This document shows, piece by piece, positions 52,472 through 59,967 of a DNA stretch of 64,000 nucleotides. Both the position numbers and the translations under genes were made by a program. The stretch covers positions 27,004-91,003 of the forward strand of contig CAYJAD010000003.1 of assembly GCA_964368075.1 (NCBI GenBank). The letters run 5' to 3'. The stretch's first letter is position 1. Every line of letters begins with the position of its first letter. The stretch is from CAYJAD01 sp964368075 (lineage in GTDB: Bacteria > Desulfobacterota > Desulfovibrionia > Desulfovibrionales > Desulfovibrionaceae). The notes beneath the pieces were generated by a model. It did no database searches. It saw only the letters and a list, made by a program, of their open reading frames with translations, and was not told the origin of the DNA.

Positions 52472-53602
52472 TTATTCATGTTCCACCTCTTCAAAAGCAG
52501 CGTTGCGGCGTACAGGTCTAAAGCCAGACTCACGAATCATGTGTTCAAGGGCGCGTATGGTCATGCCTTGTTCAGATTCTGCACCGGCCATATGGCCAAT
52601 ATGTTCTTCCACTATGGTTCCGTCTAAGTCGTTAGCTCCATACCAAAGGGCCGTTTGGGCCAACTTATTTCCCATCATAACCCAATAGGCTTTAATATGC
52701 GCAATATTGTCTAGCATAAGGCGGGCTATGGCCACAGTGCGCAATTGTTCAAGGCCGGTATGTGGGCCTACTTTTTCCTTGGGTAAGAGGAGCTTGCTGT
52801 TTTTAGTCTGAAAGGGAAGGGGGATAAAGCAGGTAAAACCACCGCTGATATCTTGCTGCTCACGCAAACGACACAAGTGGTCTATTCTGTCTTCAGCACT
52901 TTCGATATGCCCAAAAAGCATGGTGCAATTGGTGCGTATGCCCAGACTGTGCGCTTCGCCACAAATACGCAACCACGATTGCGCGTCAGATTTTACAGGG
53001 CAAATTTTTTGGCGCACGGCTTCGGCAAAAATTTCTGCCCCTCCGCCTGGCATCATGGTGAGCCCAGCCTTTTGTAATCTTTGTAAAACCTCTAAAGTGC
53101 TTATACCTTCAAGCTTGGCAAAGTGGTCAATTTCTACTGCTGTAAAAGCTTTAATCATAATTTCTGGGGAGAGAGCACATACAGAGCGCAGTACATCTTC
53201 AAACCATGCCAAAGGTAAAGTGGGGTGACAGCCGCCCACAATATGCAATTCATCAAGCCGTAAAGAAGCACTTAAAGAAGCCTTGGCAGAACGCACTTTG
53301 TCTAGAATATTTTCTTTACTAAGGACAAAAGCCCCTTTTTCATCTTCCTGCTGGCGGCAAAAAGCACAAAAACTACATTCGTTGACACAAACATTGGTAT
53401 AATTGACATGCCTATTCACCACGTAATGTGTGGCATCGCCATGGCGCTGCGTACGTACATGGTGCGCCAGTCCCCCCACGGCGGTGATGTCAGGGCAGTT
53501 GTAGAGTGTTATTCCGTCGGCAGGTGAAAGTCGCTCCCCTGCCATAACCTTATCATATATGGCTGCAAGGCCAAGCTGTGTATAATATTTGACGTTAAGC
53601 AT
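52472..53602 (-). CDS. mqnE: Aminodeoxyfutalosine synthase
   Basis: Radical SAM enzyme that joins 3-enolpyruvylbenzoate to the adenosyl group of SAM, giving aminofutalosine. The 376 residues have VNRHVNYTNVCVNECSFCAFCR (C-x3-C-x2-C), DELHIVGGCHPTLPLAWFEDVL, KAFTAVEIDHFAK, LTMMPGGGAEIF and GFTCFIPLPFQT. The ELHIVGG and KAFTAVEI runs identify MqnE. There is no ribosome site; a promoter ends eight bases before the ATG, so the message may be leaderless. It is the first gene of mqnE-mqnC-mqnA-(hldD). Confidence 0.93.
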   Translation of the reverse strand: MLNVKYYTQLGLAAIYDKVMAGERLSPADGITLYNCPDITAVGGLAHHVRTQRHGDATHYVVNRHVNYTNVCVNECSFCAFCRQQEDEKGAFVLSKENILDKVRSAKASLSASLRLDELHIVGGCHPTLPLAWFEDVLRSVCALSPEIMIKAFTAVEIDHFAKLEGISTLEVLQRLQKAGLTMMPGGGAEIFAEAVRQKICPVKSDAQSWLRICGEAHSLGIRTNCTMLFGHIESAEDRIDHLCRLREQQDISGGFTCFIPLPFQTKNSKLLLPKEKVGPHTGLEQLRTVAIARLMLDNIAHIKAYWVMMGNKLAQTALWYGANDLDGTIVEEHIGHMAGAESEQGMTIRALEHMIRESGFRPVRRNAAFEEVEHE

Positions 53603-53610
53603 AGTTTGTG

Positions 53611-53639
53611 AGTATGTTCCGTGTGGCCTTGACTGTCAA
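53611..53639 (-). promoter_or_regulatory. Promoter of the mqnE operon
   Basis: On the minus strand TTGACA, 17 bases and CATACT form a strong promoter. The -10 ends eight bases before the mqnE ATG, leaving no room for a ribosome site. Confidence 0.65.
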
Positions 53640-53734
53640 TATTCTTTAAGCCCTTTTTCAAGGCTGTGCATGAAATGTAGATAATGCATGTATGCACGAA
53701 AAACCCAAAAAATTCTTTTTTAAGGTGAGTTTTT

Positions 53735-54562
53735 ATGGATAATACTATCACTTTGGGCATTTCTCCTTGTCCTAATGATACCTATATTTTTCATGCGTTG
53801 TTACACGGTTTTGTAGATATGCCATTTAATATTCATTGCATTATGGCTGATGTGGAAGAGCTTAATGCCAGAGCCTGCGCAGGGGAATTAGACGCCACGA
53901 AAGTGTCTGCCGGTGTATTGCCTAAAATTTTACATCAATATGCCATTTTGCGTAGCGGTGCTGCTTTGGGTTTTGGTTGTGGGCCGCTTCTTGTAAGTAA
54001 GAAAAACTTAAGCCCTGAAGAGCGAAAACATGCCAGTATTGCCATTCCCGGTCATATGACCACGGCAGCTATGCTACTGCAACTTCATGGAGATTTCGCT
54101 GGGCCGCGGCATGAGATGGTTTTTGATGCTGTTATGCCTGCTGTGCTGGATGGTAAAGCAGATATGGGGCTTATTATACATGAAGGGCGTTTTACTTATG
54201 CAGAAAAAGGTTTGCATAAAGTGCTAGATTTGGGACAGTGGTGGGAAGAGTTTCATAAAAGCCCCTTGCCATTGGGAGTCATTACGGTTAAACGTTCTTT
54301 GCCTTTGAAAACAGCGCAAGCCTTAGAACAAGGCATTGCTAAAAGCATTGCCTATGCGCGGCATAACCCTGAGGCGAGTAAGCAATTTATTGCTTCTCAT
54401 GCCCAAGAACTTTCGGAAGAAGTGACCAACTCTCACATTGCTACCTATGTTAATGACTTTAGCTATGATCTTGGGCAGCAAGGCAGCAAGGCTTTGCAGC
54501 AACTTTTAGCAGCCCATCCTGATCTTGCCCAAAAACAAGTCATGAATATTTTTCTTTCTTAA
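53735..54562 (+). CDS. mqnD: 1,4-dihydroxy-6-naphthoate synthase
   Basis: MqnD opens cyclic dehypoxanthine futalosine to 1,4-dihydroxy-6-naphthoate. The 275 residues have the binding-protein fold with LGISPCPNDTYIFHALLHG, the conserved DATKVSAGVLPKIL, GAALGFGCGPLLVSK, PGHMTTAAMLLQLH, ADMGLIIHEGRFTY and the product-site His/Thr region. AAGGTGAG lies before the ATG. It is transcribed away from mqnE with a 132-base shared gap. mqnB, the nucleosidase, is not in the window. Confidence 0.93.
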   Translation: MDNTITLGISPCPNDTYIFHALLHGFVDMPFNIHCIMADVEELNARACAGELDATKVSAGVLPKILHQYAILRSGAALGFGCGPLLVSKKNLSPEERKHASIAIPGHMTTAAMLLQLHGDFAGPRHEMVFDAVMPAVLDGKADMGLIIHEGRFTYAEKGLHKVLDLGQWWEEFHKSPLPLGVITVKRSLPLKTAQALEQGIAKSIAYARHNPEASKQFIASHAQELSEEVTNSHIATYVNDFSYDLGQQGSKALQQLLAAHPDLAQKQVMNIFLS

Positions 54563-54574
54563 CCTTCGGATATA

Positions 54575-56011
54575 GTGAATTTTATGCGTCTAACTTCTTT
54601 TTTTTCGCCCCTTGAGGCCAAGCGTTTATTTCAGCTTGGAACCCCTATTTTTATAGCACAAATTTCTGGTATGGGCATGTCCCTTGTGGACACTATTATG
54701 ACAGGCCAAGCTAGCTCTGTGGATATGGCGGCGGTGGCGGTGGCGTGCTCTATTTGGAACCCTATTTCTCTTTTTGGATTAGGTGTCTTGCTAGCCATAT
54801 CTCCATTGGTGGCGCAAGCAGTGGGTGAAAAAAGAGAACACGAAACGCCGCACATTATGCGCCAAGGTATTTGGTGTAGTCTGCTGTTGTCCTTACCCCT
54901 CATGCTTATTTTTTACATAGTATCGTGGCAAATGGGGGCATTTGATTTAGAAGAGCGGTTACAAGACTTGTCTGGGGGCTATTTGCGAGCTATTTTATGG
55001 GGGCTTCCGGCATTTTATGTTTTTGGATGCATTCGTAGCTTAGTAGAAGGTTTTTCCATTACCAAACCTTCTATGATAATAGCACTCTTGGCTTTATTAT
55101 TAAATATACCTGTTAACTACATACTCATTTATGGTAAATTTGGCTTCCCTGCTTTAGGTGCTGTGGGCTGTGGTGTAGCAACTGCCATTTGTTTTGTTTT
55201 TATGGCTGTTGCCATGATTGTTTACGCATGTAGTGCCAAAAAATTCAAATATTTAGGAAATCTATTTCGACCACTGTTTTTTGCTGAGAGCAGCAACTCT
55301 CCCCAAGTCCCTCAAGCAAGTCGCTTTGACGGTAAAGTAATAAAGCGTATTTTCCGTATCGGTGTACCGGGAGCCTTGGCCATGCTCTTTGAGATTACCC
55401 TTTTTGCCGCTTCTGCTTTAGCCATTGCGCCCTTGGGTACGCTATTTGTGGCTGGGCACCAAGTGGCAACGAGTGTGTCTCATGTGCTTTTTATTATTCC
55501 TCTTTCCATTAGCATAACTACCACCATTCGCATAGGGCACTATTTAGGAGCGGGGCAATATGTGCACGCGCGTTATGCTGCATGGACATCTTTGTGTATT
55601 GGATTGGTCATTGCCTGTATAAGTGCTGTGTTTGTTCTATACTTTAAAGACTTTATTGTGCATGTCTTTAATGATGAAGAGCCTGTGACCAATTTGGCAA
55701 AATATTTGCTTTTTTATGCTGCGTCCTATCAGATTGTGGATTCTATACAGGTTATTGGTGCCGGTGTCTTACGCGGATACAACGACACGCGTATTATTTC
55801 CATTGCGTCATTCATATCTTTTTGGATAGTAGGTTTTCCCGTAGGATATATTCTATGCCACACGGATATGATAGTTCCTGCGTTGGGAGCAGCCGGGTTT
55901 TGGTGGGGCTTTATTATAGCTTTGTCTATTAATGCTGCATTGTTTATGCTGCGCATTAAAAAATTACATGCATTGAATCATGATGTGGTGCAGCAAAAAA
56001 TTCATTCATAG
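54575..56011 (+). CDS. MATE family efflux transporter
   Basis: Cation-coupled multidrug and toxin exporter of about 478 residues with 12 helices in two halves. The first half starts RLFQLGTPIFIAQISGMGMSLVDTIMTGQAS, typical of MATE (P-x-x-x-x-Q and a D-T-x-M-x-G turn); the second starts IFRIGVPGALAMLFEITLFAASALAIAPLGT. The start is taken as GTG at 54575; an ATG three codons later is equally possible. It lies 12 bases after mqnD and may be co-transcribed. The substrate is unknown. Confidence 0.9.
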   Translation: MNFMRLTSFFSPLEAKRLFQLGTPIFIAQISGMGMSLVDTIMTGQASSVDMAAVAVACSIWNPISLFGLGVLLAISPLVAQAVGEKREHETPHIMRQGIWCSLLLSLPLMLIFYIVSWQMGAFDLEERLQDLSGGYLRAILWGLPAFYVFGCIRSLVEGFSITKPSMIIALLALLLNIPVNYILIYGKFGFPALGAVGCGVATAICFVFMAVAMIVYACSAKKFKYLGNLFRPLFFAESSNSPQVPQASRFDGKVIKRIFRIGVPGALAMLFEITLFAASALAIAPLGTLFVAGHQVATSVSHVLFIIPLSISITTTIRIGHYLGAGQYVHARYAAWTSLCIGLVIACISAVFVLYFKDFIVHVFNDEEPVTNLAKYLLFYAASYQIVDSIQVIGAGVLRGYNDTRIISIASFISFWIVGFPVGYILCHTDMIVPALGAAGFWWGFIIALSINAALFMLRIKKLHALNHDVVQQKIHS

Positions 56012-56040
56012 AAGAATGTGAGTAAGAACTTTTTCAGAGC

Positions 56041-56072
56041 AAGGGAATTTTTTTAAGAAAAAGAATTCCTTT
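56041..56072. terminator. Weak bidirectional terminator
   Basis: AAGGGAATT and AATTCCTTT pair (one G-U) around an A/T-rich loop between the convergent MATE and radical SAM genes. The flanks are A- and T-rich. Confidence 0.4.
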
Positions 56073-56114
56073 CCTCAAAAAAACAGCCCTTCAAAAAAAT
56101 ATTTTTTTAGTTTG

Positions 56115-57053
56115 TTAGCCTCCGTACCACTCGGGGCGTTTTTCTGTGACATCGGCAGCACTGCCTTGCCACGCTCCTTGCCCTTGCAAACGATGGATGA
56201 GCGCAGTAAAAAGCGGGCGCTTCTCTAAAGTCCAAAGAGGAGCAAGACATTGACCTGGCGCAGGATCTCCTGTGAGTCTGTGTAAAACTATATGTGAAGG
56301 AATAAGCGGTAAGGCTGTAGCAAGCATGTGTATGTAGTCTTCCTTTTCAAGCGGAATATAGCGCCCATCTCGATACCAATGCTCTAAAGGGCTATCACGG
56401 CAAATAAAAAGACTGTGAATTTTTAAACCGGCTAAGGGTAAGGATACGGCCCAGCGCACGCTTTGTAAAAAATCTTGTATGCTTTCCCCCGGTAAACCTG
56501 CCATAAGATGTCCGCACACTTTTAGTCCTTGTTCTGCGGCAAGATAAATGGCTCTTTCAGAATCTTGTACCGTGTGTCGGCGCTGAATGGTACTAAGCGT
56601 GCGGTTATGGCAAGATTGGAGGCCGTACTCAATCCACACATGCGGCAAAGAACTTTGTGCAAGAAGAGACAATTTTTCAGTGTCAACACAGTCAGGGCGT
56701 GTGCCCACAGAAAGTCCTACATTGCCCTCTAAGTCCTGCACAGAAAGCAAAAGCTTTTCTAAGCGTTGGGGGCTTCCATAAGTGTTGGAAAATGATTGGA
56801 AATAGGCCATAAAGTCGCGATTGTCATCGGTGTTTGCGTATTTATTTTTCCACATATCCCATTGTTCTTTAATGGGAAAACCGCTTTGCAATAAGCCAGA
56901 GCCGGAACCTTGCGCATCGCAAAAAATACATCCCCCGTGGGCAAGTTTTCCATCACGATTGGGGCAAGATGCGCCTGCATCTAGTGGAATTTTTTGCACT
57001 CTCTTACCGTGGTTACGCCGAAAATACGTGGCCAAGCTATGCCAAAGCATCAT
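56115..57053 (-). CDS. YhcC-type (TIGR01212) radical SAM protein
   Basis: Radical SAM protein of 312 residues. The start HSLATYFRRNHGKRVQKIPLDAG leads to the cluster motif CPNRDGKLAHGGCIFC, in which the first Cys is far from the CxxC pair, as in this family and Elp3. Further hallmarks are QSFSNTYGSPQRLEKLL, GLSVGTRPDCVD, WIEYGLQSCHNRTL and GHLMAGLPGES. The substrate has not been shown as far as I know. The start has no strong ribosome site, and ATG-ATG leaves the first codon open. Confidence 0.88.
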   Translation of the reverse strand: MMLWHSLATYFRRNHGKRVQKIPLDAGASCPNRDGKLAHGGCIFCDAQGSGSGLLQSGFPIKEQWDMWKNKYANTDDNRDFMAYFQSFSNTYGSPQRLEKLLLSVQDLEGNVGLSVGTRPDCVDTEKLSLLAQSSLPHVWIEYGLQSCHNRTLSTIQRRHTVQDSERAIYLAAEQGLKVCGHLMAGLPGESIQDFLQSVRWAVSLPLAGLKIHSLFICRDSPLEHWYRDGRYIPLEKEDYIHMLATALPLIPSHIVLHRLTGDPAPGQCLAPLWTLEKRPLFTALIHRLQGQGAWQGSAADVTEKRPEWYGG

Positions 57054-57236
57054 AATTCTACTCTTTTTTTTAAAGATTTCCGTTCATTCTTTTTTTAAAA
57101 TTGTAAAGAAAAATTTTTGAACTTTCAAGATACATATTGACTTTATATCTTTTTTAGAAAAGAGTATGCCGTTATTTATTGACGAAGAACACCACATGTT
57201 GGCGTTGTGGGAATATTATAGAGGTGAGTTGAATTC

Positions 57237-58277
57237 ATGGCGAAAATTTTTGACAGTATACTTGGAACATTTTCCAAAGATCTTGCCATTGACCTTGGCA
57301 CGGCAAATACCTGTGTGTATGTAAAAGGTCAAGGTATTGTGTTACGCGAACCCTCTGTGGTGGCCGTAAAAAAAGATGGACGTGGTAATAACGTGGTATT
57401 GGCTGTAGGCCATGATGCCAAAAGAATGCTTGGTCGTACCCCCGGCAATATTTCTGCCATTCGTCCTATGAAAGATGGTGTTATTGCTGATTTTGAAATT
57501 ACTGAAGCCATGCTCCGCCATTTCATAAGTAAAGTGCATAATTCTCGCCATTTGGTGCGTCCGCGCATTATTGTCTGTGTGCCTACAGGCATCACTCAGG
57601 TGGAAAAACGTGCCGTAAAAGAATCTGCTCAATCAGCTGGTGCTCGTGAGGTTTATCTTATTGAAGAGCCCATGGCAGCGGCCATTGGCGCAAATCTCCC
57701 CATTCAAGAGCCTACATCAAACATGGTGGTAGATATTGGCGGCGGCACCACAGAGGTTGCCATTATTTCCCTTTCCGGCATAGTGTATTCGCGCTCTGTA
57801 CGTGTGGGGGGCGATAAGATGGACGAATCTATTATGACCCATGTGCGTCGTAAATACAGTATGCTTATTGGTGAATCTTCTGCCGAAGACATCAAAATGA
57901 AAATTGCTTCTGCCTATCCCATGGATCCGGAACAACAAATTGAAGTAAAAGGCCGTGACCTTGTGACGGGTATTCCACAAAATATTATTATTACCTCAGA
58001 AGAAGTGCGTAAAGCCATTTCAGAGCAGGTGGAAGGCATAGTACAAGCTGTGCGTATGGCACTTGAGCAAACACCGCCGGAACTAGCCGCTGATATTGTG
58101 GATAGAGGCATAGTGCTCACCGGTGGCGGTGCATTGTTGCGTGGTCTTGATCAGCTTTTGCGTGAAGAAACCTCTTTGCCTATCACCGTGGTGGACGATC
58201 CTTTATCTACAGTGGTTATGGGAACTGGTAAGGCGCTAGATAGTTTAAATATTTTGAAAGAGGTTTGCATCGATTAG
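57237..58277 (+). CDS. mreB: Rod shape-determining protein MreB
   Basis: Bacterial actin that positions the elongation machinery. The 346 residues show phosphate-1 DLAIDLGTANTCVYVKGQGIV, the phosphate-2 loop VVDIGGGTTEVAIISLSG, VRVGGDKMDESI and the adenosine motif GIVLTGGGALLRGLD. The N-terminal AKIFDSILGTFSKD may form the membrane-binding helix. GAGGTGAG precedes the ATG. It is the first gene of mreB-mreC-mreD-mrdA-rodA, with a 158-base gap holding a hairpin before mreC. Confidence 0.97.
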   Translation: MAKIFDSILGTFSKDLAIDLGTANTCVYVKGQGIVLREPSVVAVKKDGRGNNVVLAVGHDAKRMLGRTPGNISAIRPMKDGVIADFEITEAMLRHFISKVHNSRHLVRPRIIVCVPTGITQVEKRAVKESAQSAGAREVYLIEEPMAAAIGANLPIQEPTSNMVVDIGGGTTEVAIISLSGIVYSRSVRVGGDKMDESIMTHVRRKYSMLIGESSAEDIKMKIASAYPMDPEQQIEVKGRDLVTGIPQNIIITSEEVRKAISEQVEGIVQAVRMALEQTPPELAADIVDRGIVLTGGGALLRGLDQLLREETSLPITVVDDPLSTVVMGTGKALDSLNILKEVCID

Positions 58278-58310
58278 TTCTTCCTGTCTTTGCTATATAT
58301 TTTTATAATT

Positions 58311-58343
58311 TTGGGGGAGGCTTTGTGAGAAAGTTTCCCCCAA
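58311..58343. repeat. Dispersed GGGGAAACTTTT-type palindrome between mreB and mreC
   Basis: TTGGGGGAGGCTTT and AAAGTTTCCCCCAA pair with two mismatches around a short loop. It belongs to the same hairpin group as 15512 and 49387. Here it lies inside an operon, so it may lower mreC expression relative to mreB. Confidence 0.6.
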
Positions 58344-58435
58344 TGCCTCTTTAACAGGCTATTGAAAAGTGCCACCTGCTTTGCTAGCGATAAAAGCCAA
58401 ACAGCTTATGTATCTATTTAAGGGCATTAAAATCT

Positions 58436-59500
58436 GTGACCTCAAGACGTTATATAATACTTTCAGTCATCATTCTTTTCCTTTTTTTAGGAATGTACAC
58501 GTGGAATCAACGCACGGGCATTCTTGATAAGGTGGCCACACATGTGGGGTTAGAATTGGTGGGCGGCATTTTAAAGCCCATGCTTACCATTCATAATACC
58601 TATTCAGATATTTGGGAAAATTATGTGGATCTTGTGGGCGTGCGCGAAGAAAATCAACGCTTAAAAGCTGACCTCCTTTCCATTCAATCACAACTTATTG
58701 CCGCCGATGAAAACAAGGCGGAGGTGCAACGCTTGCGCGCTTTGCTTTCTTTGCCTGTAGATAGAAGCTGGCGTCCGTTGGGCGCACGCGTACTGGCTGG
58801 GCGTATGGGCCCCAATTCTGTGCTTGAAACTGTTATTTTAAGTCGAGGCTACGTGACGGGCAGTACACCGGGCACACCCATTATGACCAATCTCGGGCTT
58901 GTGGGACGGGTACTACGTGCCTCTGCCCACGCTTCCACAGCACTATTACTCACCGACCCCAGTTCTCGCATAGCTGTACTGAGTCAAAAAACGCGTACTG
59001 CAGGTATTTTAACAGGTCGTGGTGGACGTAAACCATTAGAATTGCGTTTTGTAGAGCACGATGCCAGTATTGAAGAGGGGGAGGTTTTAGTAACTTCCGG
59101 CCTTGATGGTGTGTACCCTAAAGGGCTTTCTGTGGCTAGGGTGACGCAAGTTTCCATGTATGGCTATTCGCCCTTCAAAACGGTGCATGCCGAACCCTTG
59201 GTAGATGCAGGGCACTTGGAAGAAGTGCTTTTGCTGGAGCCTACAGGGCTTGAGCCCCTTCCTGAATTACCCCATGAGGATTTTGTGGGGCCGCCCACCG
59301 ACGAACAATGGGAACTTATAGTGGAAAAAGCTATGGCTGAAGCTGCGGCAAAAGAAGAGGCGGCTTTACAAGAAGCTGCAGCCATGGGACCACCCAAACC
59401 AGGGGGCAAGCAAGGCGCGGCTTTACCTTTAAGCGCTCCTCCTACGGGAACTTTGCCACAAAGCTCTGTAGTGGTGCCGCCATCACGGATAGTGCAATGA
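58436..59500 (+). CDS. mreC: Rod shape-determining protein MreC
   Basis: Bitopic periplasmic scaffold of the elongasome, 354 residues from a GTG start with AAGGG upstream. One helix near the N-terminus (IILSVIILFLFLGMY) is followed by a coiled coil (about 65-105, VREENQRLKADLLSIQSQL) and the MreC beta domain with GYVTGSTPGTPIMTNLGLVGRV, TDPSSRIAVLSQ and GRGGRKPLELRF. The last 80 residues are Ala/Glu/Pro-rich and low-complexity, a longer tail than usual. Its stop overlaps mreD. Confidence 0.92.
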   Translation: MTSRRYIILSVIILFLFLGMYTWNQRTGILDKVATHVGLELVGGILKPMLTIHNTYSDIWENYVDLVGVREENQRLKADLLSIQSQLIAADENKAEVQRLRALLSLPVDRSWRPLGARVLAGRMGPNSVLETVILSRGYVTGSTPGTPIMTNLGLVGRVLRASAHASTALLLTDPSSRIAVLSQKTRTAGILTGRGGRKPLELRFVEHDASIEEGEVLVTSGLDGVYPKGLSVARVTQVSMYGYSPFKTVHAEPLVDAGHLEEVLLLEPTGLEPLPELPHEDFVGPPTDEQWELIVEKAMAEAAAKEEAALQEAAAMGPPKPGGKQGAALPLSAPPTGTLPQSSVVVPPSRIVQ

Positions 59501-59967
59501 GTTTAGTGGCCTTTATTTGGTGGATTATATTCATCTTTCTTGCTGTACTTATTCAGTCATTGGTGCCGGCTTTAGATGCCATGCTCATAGGACTTATTCT
59601 TGTGTTACAAGAAAAGCGTTATAAAGACTTGTTTTGGCTTTTACCTCTACTTATTTTGGTGCAAGAAGGTGTGGGGTCTCGAGATTTTGGGGGAATGATT
59701 CTTTGGTATTTCACGGTCATCATAATATTCATCATTGGGCGTTGGCTTTTTGAGGTGCAAAATGTGCTCTTTGTGCTGCTCATGGCCGTGTGTTTAGGTG
59801 GCTTGCATTTTGCCTTGGTATATACTTTGGCTCCTTTGCAAGATATAACTGTAGATATTGAATTATTAAGCCGCGAAAGTATCTATCAAGCTGTTTTTGT
59901 GCCTGTGGCCTGGTGGCTTGCAAGTCTTACGCGGCGGTGGACGAATAGCCATGTCGATGCAATATAA
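59497..59967 (+). CDS. mreD: MreD-like membrane protein
   Basis: Small membrane protein of 156 residues with about five hydrophobic helices, starting in the mreC stop (ATGA). Sequence similarity to MreD is faint by eye, as is common; the assignment rests on size, topology and its place between mreC and the PBP2 gene. It includes LDAMLIGLILVLQEKRYKDLFW and a basic C-terminus. It overlaps the mrdA start by 17 bases. Confidence 0.8.
   Translation: MSLVAFIWWIIFIFLAVLIQSLVPALDAMLIGLILVLQEKRYKDLFWLLPLLILVQEGVGSRDFGGMILWYFTVIIIFIIGRWLFEVQNVLFVLLMAVCLGGLHFALVYTLAPLQDITVDIELLSRESIYQAVFVPVAWWLASLTRRWTNSHVDAI

Noticed and set aside
57166..57324. Short frame MPLFIDEEHHMLALWEYY... upstream of and overlapping mreB
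   Set aside because: It has only a weak AAGAG upstream and runs out of frame through the mreB start; it is more likely leader sequence.
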